A stretch of DNA of 34,249 nt from Bacteroidota bacterium (GTDB lineage Bacteria > Bacteroidota > Bacteroidia > Bacteroidales > VadinHA17). Location: the NCBI GenBank assembly GCA_023430725.1, contig JAEYZD010000008.1, positions 1-34,249 on the forward strand. The letters are read 5' to 3'. Shown in pieces: positions 15,305 through 22,400 of the stretch (the stretch's first letter is position 1; each line of letters begins with the position of its first letter). The notes under the pieces are model-generated. The model was not told where the DNA came from. It did not search any database and was given only the letters and a program-made list of their open reading frames with translations. The position numbers and the translations under genes were made by a program.

Positions 15305-16432
15305 ATGGGAGAAATTATGCTTAAGGAGGTGACAACCCACAGGGACCTCCGTGATTTTATCTATCTGCCTGAAAAGGTACATAAAAACGAACCTGACTGG
15401 CTGCCTCCCCTGTATATGGATGAATGGGAGCTCTATGACAAAAGGAAGAACAAGTCGTTCGGTTATGCTGACGGCCTGCTGCTGCTGGCATACAGGGACG
15501 GGAAGCCTGCCGGACGGATAATGGGCCTCATAAACAGGAGATACAACGAGATCAATCATGAGAACCACGGCAGGTTCTGCTTCATGGAATGCTACAATGA
15601 TCAGGAAGTGTTTCATGCACTTATCAGCAGAATTGAGGAATGGGCCCGGCAAAACGGCATGTCAAGGCTGGTGGGGCCGCTGGGCTTCTCCGACAAGGAT
15701 CCGCAGGGATTTCAGATTGAGGGATTTGAGTATCCCCAGTTCATCACAAGCGCCAATAACTCTCCCTATATGATGACTCTCATTGAAAACGAGGGTTATT
15801 CCAAAAAAATTGATCTTGTCAACTATCTGGGTGATATCCCGAAAGAATTCCCTCAGGTTTATGAGCGGGTTCTTGACAAGATTACCAGAAGCAAAGAATT
15901 TGAAATAATAGAATTTCAGACCAAAAAGCAGCTGAAGCCCTGGATTATTCCGATCCTGGGGCTGATGAATGACACTTTCGCAGAGATCTACGGATTTGTC
16001 CCGCTGAATGATAAGGAGAAGTCTGACTTCGCAGCCCGTTACCTGCCAATCCTTGATCCTAAATTTATCAAGGCGGTGCAGAAGGACGGGGAGCCGATCG
16101 GTTTTGCAATCGGGATGCCTGACCTCAGCAAGGGGATCAAAGCCTGCCGGGGAAGACTGCTGCCGTTCGGATTCCTGAAGGTGCTGAGGGAATCAAAGCG
16201 AAGCAGGAAGCTTATAATGATGCTCGGCGGAGTCAGGAAGGAGCACCGTGGAAAGGGCATCGATGTGCTTATGGGAGTGAAGATTCTGCGTGACGCGATA
16301 AACAGCAGGATGGAGACACTTGACAGTCACCTGGTACTGGAAGACAACCTCAAGATGAGAGGTGAATATGAACGGATCGGCTGCAAGGTGGTCAAAAAGT
16401 TCAGGATTTACCAGAAAGAAATTCAGGCCTGA
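15305..16432 (+). CDS. GNAT-fold acyltransferase-like protein (possible N-acyltransferase)
   Basis: This 375-aa soluble protein has an N-terminal block FIYLPEKVHKNEPDWLPPL and FLAYRDGKPAGRI-type sequence (here LLAYRDGKPAGRIMGLINRRYNEI), and a C-terminal GNAT acyl-CoA-binding signature GGVRKEHRGKGIDVLMG at about 308-324. The family is broad and often left as hypothetical N-acetyltransferase. The bacterial ceramide synthases described in Caulobacter are also GNAT-like proteins of about this size, so an N-acyltransferase acting on a sphingoid base is one possibility; I cannot show it. A second ATG at 15317, preceded by GGGAGAAATT, is an equally good start and would drop four residues. It ends the lipid gene block and precedes the SusC gene by 98 bp. 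Confidence 0.78.
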   Translation: MGEIMLKEVTTHRDLRDFIYLPEKVHKNEPDWLPPLYMDEWELYDKRKNKSFGYADGLLLLAYRDGKPAGRIMGLINRRYNEINHENHGRFCFMECYNDQEVFHALISRIEEWARQNGMSRLVGPLGFSDKDPQGFQIEGFEYPQFITSANNSPYMMTLIENEGYSKKIDLVNYLGDIPKEFPQVYERVLDKITRSKEFEIIEFQTKKQLKPWIIPILGLMNDTFAEIYGFVPLNDKEKSDFAARYLPILDPKFIKAVQKDGEPIGFAIGMPDLSKGIKACRGRLLPFGFLKVLRESKRSRKLIMMLGGVRKEHRGKGIDVLMGVKILRDAINSRMETLDSHLVLEDNLKMRGEYERIGCKVVKKFRIYQKEIQA

Positions 16433-16530
16433 ACCTTACGCAGATTTTCTTATGATCTTAATCAGTGAATCCGTTACAGGATCTACTTTTTTATTATATT
16501 AGTGCTCTTCAAACCTAAAAACCTGATTCT

Positions 16531-19500
16531 ATGAAAAAAGCTGTAATGCTATTTGTCCTTGCAGTGCTTGCCCAGGTCCTGGTTGCACAAGAGGTTACGG
16601 TACAGGGACGCGTAACCTACCAGGCAGACGGGAGTCCGCTCCCCGGGGTAACCATTATGGTGACCGGAACAAATACCGGGGTTCTCTCCGGTGTTGACGG
16701 CACCTTCTCCATTCCTGCAAGAATGGGGTCAACACTGAGGTTCTCCTTCATCGGGATGACCCCGGTTGAGGTGACAGTAACATCCTCAACAGTCAACGTT
16801 ACAATGGCTGATGAACCAACAGACCTCGACGAGGTGGTTGTCATCGGTTACGGTGTTCAGAAAAAGGCACTTGTAACAGGTGCCAACCTGAACGTAAAAG
16901 GTGAACAGATCGCCGAACTCAATACCTCCACTGCGATGGAAGCCCTCCAGGGTATCGCAACAGGTATCAGCGTTACCAGGAACAGCGGCGCACCAGGTGC
17001 AGGCACAAAGGCCACCATCAGGGGTCTTGGCACAATCGGTAACTCGGCTCCTCTCTACATTGTTGACGGAGTCTCCGTTGGAAACATTGACTACCTGAAC
17101 TCATCAGACATTGAGTCAATTGACGTCCTGAAAGACGCAGCCTCCTCCGCAATCTACGGATCAAGAGCTGCCAACGGGGTTATCCTCGTTACTACCAAAA
17201 AAGGAACCAGGGGAGCTGCTCCCGTGATTTCCTATGATTTCTACTACGGTGTGCAGAACATCTACAAAAAGCTTCCTGCCCTCAATGCACAGGAGTACAT
17301 GCTAATAATGGATGAAGGCCGTGCAAACGACGGACTTGCGCCCAATGACTGGGCAACCATGCTTAAGAACAACTCCTATGTCAACGCCAACTTCCCCGGA
17401 AACCTCGGAACACAGCTTGGCGAGGAGACCTGGACCCGCCTGCAGAACGGCTGGGAAGGTACTGACTGGGTTGAGGAGATGTCAATGAAAAACGCACCGG
17501 TTCAGAATCACTCCCTGAATATTACAGGTTCAGCAAAAGATGTGACCTACGCACTTGGGGTATCTTACTTTGATCAGGCAGGTATCCTGGGCGGTGACCT
17601 TATCAACGCCGGATACAAAAGACTTACAGTACGTCTGAACACCGAGATGGTGCTTGTTAAGAGTGCCACACGCGACATTATTACAATCGGCGAAAATTTC
17701 ACGCTCACAAATTCACAAAACAAAGGTGTGGGAACTGGGAACATTTACTGGAATGATCTCCACAATGCCCTGGTGACCAACCCGCTCCTACCCGCATACT
17801 GGGACAAGTCTCCGGACCCGAACGGCTTTACTCCCACGCTTGAGGGTATTTCTCTCGGACAGCATAACCCCCTGGCAATTCTCTTCTACAACCGTTCCAA
17901 CTTCCAGTGGCCAAAGAACAATACAATCACCGGTAATGCCTACATAAACATTGAGCCAATCAAGAATCTGAAAATCAGATCATCATTCGGGATAAACTCA
18001 TGGTTTGGGAATAACAGATCGTGGTCTCCCACCTATAAGCTGGCTACACAGTACAATAACGCCAATGATGCCGTGCAGCAGGAGATGTATCAGGGTATCA
18101 ATTTCACCCTTACAAACACAGTCGCATATGAATTCAAGGTGTCTGACCATAAGATCAGCCTTCTTGCCGGAAACGAAATCCTTGCCAATGTCCTGAATGC
18201 AAACATCGGCGGATGGAAAGCAAATTCGATCTTCGGAAACCCCGACTATGCATACCTTGACAACGTGGTTGCAGGCCAGATAAGTGATATAAACACATGG
18301 GGAGCTGACTGGGCTGCCCAGGGCGGCGGACTGCTTTCGTACTACGGTCGTGTATCATACAACTTCCTGGAGAAGTACATCTTTGATGCCACCTTCCGTG
18401 CTGACGGCTCATCGAACTTTGCAAGAGGCAAACGCTGGGGTTATTTCCCGTCAGCATCGATTGGCTGGATCTTCACCGAGGAAGACTTCCTGAAGGGCAA
18501 CGACTGGATCAGCTTCGGAAAACTCCGTGCAAGCTGGGGACAGAACGGAAACCAGAGTATTGACAACTTCATCTACAGCTCAAACATCGCATATCTTGAC
18601 CAGGGATACTATTTCGGTCCTGACAAGCTTGTAACATCACCTACTGCCATCCCGGCAAACGTACCAAATCCGGATGTGACATGGGAGACCTCTGAGCAGC
18701 TTAACATTGGTCTTGATGCCCGTTTCTTCAATTCAAATCTCGGGTTGTCTGTTGACTGGTATAACAAGATGACAAAGGACTGGCTCGTACTTGCCCCCAT
18801 ACTGGGTACAGCAGGTGCCGGTGCACCGTGGATAAACGGCGGTGATATCAAAAACACCGGTATCGAGTTCACAATTAACTGGAAGGGCGAAATTTCTGAC
18901 TTCATCTACGGTGCTTCATTAAGCGGAACCAAGAACAAAAACACCGTGACACGCCTTGCCAACGCTGAAGGTATCATAAACGGCTCGGCTCACGTGCTTT
19001 CACAGGGAACCGCCTCCATATCAAGGGTTGAAGTGGGATTCCCCATCGGCTTCTTCTACGGTCTCGAGACAAACGGCCTCCTGCAGAACCAGGATGAAGT
19101 GGAAGCATACGTGACACCTGATGGTAATCTCTATTTTGAAGATCAGCGCCCCGGCGATGTCAGATTTGTTGACCAGAACCTCGACGGGCTTATCAATGAC
19201 GACGACAAGGTAATGCTCGGCAGCCCGCTGCCTGATTTTGAAATGGGTATGCAGCTGAATGCAGAGTACAAGGGAATCTACACCAACATTACACTGGTAG
19301 GAAAATTCGGAATGGAAGTAATGCAGTCATACAGATCATTTGCAGACAACTTCACCCAGAACTACACCACTCAGATCTTCGGACGCTGGCACGGTGAAGG
19401 CACCTCAAACAAAATCCCAAGGCTGGGCTATGCCTCCACCCGCAACACAAACCTGATCTCAGACATTTTTATGCATGATGCCGATTTCTTAAGAATCAGC

Positions 19501-19722
19501 AACGTTGTTCTGGGTTACAGGTTCAACAATCTCATTAAAAACGTCAAATGGATGAAGGCTGCATCAGTATATGCCTCTGTAAATAACCTCTATACTTTCA
19601 CAAAGTATGACGGAATGGATCCTGATGTGGGTTACGCTCCTGACAGCTGGGCTTCAGGTGTTGACCTGGGCCTCTACCCGTTACCGAGAACGGTTATGTT
19701 TGGTGCAAGTATAACATTCTAA
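16531..19722 (+). CDS. SusC/RagA-family TonB-linked outer-membrane protein
   Basis: This 1063-aa protein forms the beta-barrel transporter of a SusCD nutrient import complex, taking up oligosaccharides or peptides using TonB. It has a signal peptide (MKKAVMLFVLAVLAQVLVAQ), a carboxypeptidase-like domain at about 22-95 (GRVTYQADGSPLPGVTIMV), a TonB box region DEVVVIGYGVQKKALVTGA, a plug with RGLGTIGNSAPLYIVDGV and DVLKDAASSAIYGSRAANG, and a 22-strand-type barrel ending GASITF. It lacks the extra N-terminal STN domain that would signal to an anti-sigma factor. The SusD gene follows 13 bp downstream, and a third lipoprotein gene after that, so the three are an operon. Substrate is not predictable from sequence. 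Confidence 0.97.
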   Translation: MKKAVMLFVLAVLAQVLVAQEVTVQGRVTYQADGSPLPGVTIMVTGTNTGVLSGVDGTFSIPARMGSTLRFSFIGMTPVEVTVTSSTVNVTMADEPTDLDEVVVIGYGVQKKALVTGANLNVKGEQIAELNTSTAMEALQGIATGISVTRNSGAPGAGTKATIRGLGTIGNSAPLYIVDGVSVGNIDYLNSSDIESIDVLKDAASSAIYGSRAANGVILVTTKKGTRGAAPVISYDFYYGVQNIYKKLPALNAQEYMLIMDEGRANDGLAPNDWATMLKNNSYVNANFPGNLGTQLGEETWTRLQNGWEGTDWVEEMSMKNAPVQNHSLNITGSAKDVTYALGVSYFDQAGILGGDLINAGYKRLTVRLNTEMVLVKSATRDIITIGENFTLTNSQNKGVGTGNIYWNDLHNALVTNPLLPAYWDKSPDPNGFTPTLEGISLGQHNPLAILFYNRSNFQWPKNNTITGNAYINIEPIKNLKIRSSFGINSWFGNNRSWSPTYKLATQYNNANDAVQQEMYQGINFTLTNTVAYEFKVSDHKISLLAGNEILANVLNANIGGWKANSIFGNPDYAYLDNVVAGQISDINTWGADWAAQGGGLLSYYGRVSYNFLEKYIFDATFRADGSSNFARGKRWGYFPSASIGWIFTEEDFLKGNDWISFGKLRASWGQNGNQSIDNFIYSSNIAYLDQGYYFGPDKLVTSPTAIPANVPNPDVTWETSEQLNIGLDARFFNSNLGLSVDWYNKMTKDWLVLAPILGTAGAGAPWINGGDIKNTGIEFTINWKGEISDFIYGASLSGTKNKNTVTRLANAEGIINGSAHVLSQGTASISRVEVGFPIGFFYGLETNGLLQNQDEVEAYVTPDGNLYFEDQRPGDVRFVDQNLDGLINDDDKVMLGSPLPDFEMGMQLNAEYKGIYTNITLVGKFGMEVMQSYRSFADNFTQNYTTQIFGRWHGEGTSNKIPRLGYASTRNTNLISDIFMHDADFLRISNVVLGYRFNNLIKNVKWMKAASVYASVNNLYTFTKYDGMDPDVGYAPDSWASGVDLGLYPLPRTVMFGASITF

Positions 19723-19735
19723 AAAAAGCACGACA

Positions 19736-21454
19736 ATGAAAAAGATAACCTTGATTATAGTTGCCCTGACGGCCCTGCTGGTAAGCGGCTGCGAAGATTT
19801 TCTCGATACACGCAACCTGTATCAGAAAGACCTGACGAACTTCTATAAAACGCCGACCGATATTACCGAAGCAATGGGCGGCGTATACAACGCACTCTAT
19901 GTCGGAGGAGTTTTCAGCGAGGAACACCTCTCTGCAAACCTGATGGCAGACTACATGCTCGGTGGCGGCGGTCCTGATGATATCACCGCAAAGAACTGCG
20001 ATAACTTCATCGACCCGACCGAAGATACCTACGCTGATCTCTGGAAACAGACCTACAACGGTGTCTACAGAACCAATGCAATCATTGAAGCTGTCACCGA
20101 CGCTGATTACTCAAGCTACTTCAATACCGAGGCAGAAGCAACCAACTTTATAAATACTGCCCTGGGTGAGGCTTATTTCATGAGAGGATTCTTTATGTAC
20201 AGGGCCGCAAGGTTCTTCGGAGGAATGCCAATCATACCAAAAACAGACTCTCCCCGTGACGTGCCCCGGTCAACATTTACCGAGACTTTTGGCCAGATTG
20301 CAGCTGACTTCATCAAGGCAGCCGAGACGATGCCTGAAATCAACCCCCTGACAACTCCGCTTTCAGAGTACGGCCATGCCAACGTCTGGGTTGCCAAGGC
20401 ATATATCGCGCGCGCTTTCCTGTTCTATACAGGCTATATGACAAACATTGAAGGCCAGGCTACCACCGAACTTCCTCTTCCGGAAGGGGGATCACTTACA
20501 AATGCCCAGGTTGTTGCACATCTTGATGATGTAATCACCAAAAGCAAGTATGAACTGACGCCAAAATTTGCCAACCTGTGGCCTTATTCCTATGCAAACA
20601 CAAGTGCAGGATCCACAGTACTGCCATGGGCAGTAACCGAAAACCTCGCATGGGTCGGTCAGGATGGTCCGAGCTCCACGATAGGTACGGGAAACAAAGA
20701 GGTAATGTTTGCTCTCAGGTATGCATTCGGCAACTGGGGATGGACTGAAGGACAGAAGTACAACAACCGTATACCCCTCTTCTTCGGCATAAGGGGTAAT
20801 TCAATGGTTCCCTTCGCAGAAGGCTGGGGCTGGGGCCCGATCCATTCCGTATTCTTCAATGCATGGTCAAACGACGATCCCAGGAAACTTGCATCAGTTC
20901 TCGAAATGGGCAAGGCAGAACAGGGCACAGGCGGATACCAGGCTAACAAGGGTGACCATGAAACCGGCCTGTATAACAAGAAATACTCACACCTGCAGCA
21001 CGGTGGCGCTGACGGTACAAAAGGCATGTTCTACTATATCTACAAGTGGAACAACGGTGACCCAATGCAGCTTGAAACAGCTCAGGACTTCTTCTATCTA
21101 AGATATGCCGATGTGCTCCTGATGCACTCCGAACTTACCGAAACTGCAACAGGAATGAACGCCGTCAGGGCAAGAGTCGGCCTCGATCCGGTGACTTATT
21201 CACTTGATAACCTCAAGAAGGAGAGACTATATGAACTTGCATTCGAAGGGCTCAGATGGTTTGACCTGGTCAGGTGGGGCGATGTTGATGATCCTGCCAA
21301 GAATTACTTCTCAACTCCCTGTAATGTAATGAACTCAGGAGTTGCTGCAGTCTACACGAATAACTACCGGCCCGAAATAAAGGGACTGGTTCCGATACCT
21401 GAATCCGAAATCCGCCTCTCCAACGGTGTCTATACTCAGAACCCGGGCTGGTAG
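19736..21454 (+). CDS. SusD/RagB-family nutrient-binding lipoprotein
   Basis: This 572-aa surface lipoprotein is the lid of the SusCD complex and captures ligand for SusC. The signal ends in a textbook lipobox (LLVSGC, Cys19) followed by EDFLDT, typical of SusD mature N-termini. TPR-like helices carry the usual landmarks: GEAYFMRGFFMYRAARFFGGMP, LRYADVLLMHSE, KERLYELAFEGLRWFDLVRWG, and the C-terminal QNPGW. Insert regions are rich in Trp and Gly (FGNWGWTEGQ, EGWGWGPI), which would suit binding of a carbohydrate or other aromatic-stacking ligand, but that is inference. It starts 13 bp after susC and is followed by a third lipoprotein gene after 33 bp. Confidence 0.97.
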   Translation: MKKITLIIVALTALLVSGCEDFLDTRNLYQKDLTNFYKTPTDITEAMGGVYNALYVGGVFSEEHLSANLMADYMLGGGGPDDITAKNCDNFIDPTEDTYADLWKQTYNGVYRTNAIIEAVTDADYSSYFNTEAEATNFINTALGEAYFMRGFFMYRAARFFGGMPIIPKTDSPRDVPRSTFTETFGQIAADFIKAAETMPEINPLTTPLSEYGHANVWVAKAYIARAFLFYTGYMTNIEGQATTELPLPEGGSLTNAQVVAHLDDVITKSKYELTPKFANLWPYSYANTSAGSTVLPWAVTENLAWVGQDGPSSTIGTGNKEVMFALRYAFGNWGWTEGQKYNNRIPLFFGIRGNSMVPFAEGWGWGPIHSVFFNAWSNDDPRKLASVLEMGKAEQGTGGYQANKGDHETGLYNKKYSHLQHGGADGTKGMFYYIYKWNNGDPMQLETAQDFFYLRYADVLLMHSELTETATGMNAVRARVGLDPVTYSLDNLKKERLYELAFEGLRWFDLVRWGDVDDPAKNYFSTPCNVMNSGVAAVYTNNYRPEIKGLVPIPESEIRLSNGVYTQNPGW

Positions 21455-21487
21455 AAGGTGTATTAATAACATGAAATTCATACAGAT

Positions 21488-22300
21488 ATGAAAATGAATA
21501 AAACAATAGGTCTGATGTTCGGTGTGCTGACAATCTTATTTGCAGCCTGCGAACCGATAGAGAACAGGGATGTTCTTGCGAACAGCTTTGATCCTGATGA
21601 GATCCAGCTCGAAGTCATTCAGTCAACACCCGGAGGAAACGAGTTTTCACTTCGGATGAATACCCCGGGAGTGACAGGTTACTGGGACTATCTGATTGAC
21701 AGAGGATTTACGGACAGGATAGAAAATATTATCTTCCCAATTAAGGGCACAAGCACAATTACATACTATATAACCACGCCCTACCTGGAAAATAATAATA
21801 TAGACAATGCCAGCTTCATTGCAAAGACTGTTGATGTGACGGTCAACCAGATAGACCATCCGCTGCCGGATGCATATTATAAGCTCGTGGGAGCAAACCT
21901 CGAAGGAAAAACCTGGGTTTTTGACGGCGTAGGCGGTGACAACGGACTATGGTGGTACATGACGGATCCGGGCAACTGGGGAGCCGTGTGGTGGAATGCA
22001 GCAGGAACATGCTGCCCTCCAGCTGACGCAGCAGGAAAAATAAAGTTTGACCTTAACGGAGGCGCAAACTATACATATTATGCCTCACCTACTGCCGCAG
22101 CAGTTACCGGAACCAAATGGTCATTCAGCAAAGATTTTAACAAGATTATCCTGACCGGAGACGCTAACATCCTGGGGTATACAGATGGCGACGGCAAGGT
22201 ATTCGAAATCAAGGAATTTACCGCTGACCGCCTGACCCTGTTTGTATCTGCCAGCGGACATGGGACCGGCTGGGTGTGGAAATTCAAGCCCGCACCGTGA
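21488..22300 (+). CDS. Surface lipoprotein in SusE/F position (unknown family)
   Basis: This 270-aa protein has a lipoprotein signal (MKMNKTIGLMFGVLTILFAAC, Cys21) and follows SusD in the same operon, the place usually taken by SusE/SusF-type glycan-binding lipoproteins. The first half of the mature protein resembles an Ig/PKD-type beta domain (EFSLRMNTPGVTGYWDYLID, TYYITTPYLE). The second half carries an aromatic cluster LWWYMTDPGNWGAVWWNAAG next to a Cys-Cys pair (GTCCPPAD), followed by lipocalin-like strands ending TGWVWKFKPAP. The tryptophan cluster would suit carbohydrate or hydrophobic ligand binding. I do not recognise the exact family. A strong terminator lies 25 bp after the stop, closing the operon. 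Confidence 0.85.
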   Translation: MKMNKTIGLMFGVLTILFAACEPIENRDVLANSFDPDEIQLEVIQSTPGGNEFSLRMNTPGVTGYWDYLIDRGFTDRIENIIFPIKGTSTITYYITTPYLENNNIDNASFIAKTVDVTVNQIDHPLPDAYYKLVGANLEGKTWVFDGVGGDNGLWWYMTDPGNWGAVWWNAAGTCCPPADAAGKIKFDLNGGANYTYYASPTAAAVTGTKWSFSKDFNKIILTGDANILGYTDGDGKVFEIKEFTADRLTLFVSASGHGTGWVWKFKPAP

Positions 22301-22325
22301 ACAGTATCACGTGAGACTTAATCAT

Positions 22326-22359
22326 AAAGTGCCCGGCTTCAGGCCGGGCACTTTTTTTT
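22326..22359 (+). terminator. Rho-independent terminator of the susCD operon
   Basis: A perfect 12-bp stem (AAAGTGCCCGGC pairing with 22343-22354) encloses a 5-base loop TTCAG, and the 3' arm runs into an eight-T tract (22352-22359). It lies 25 bp after the third lipoprotein gene. On the minus strand the hairpin is followed by a much weaker T run, so it mainly serves the plus strand. Confidence 0.93.
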
Positions 22360-22400
22360 ATAGTCATTCGGAACCTTCTTCGGAACTGCGGAGCAGTTGA

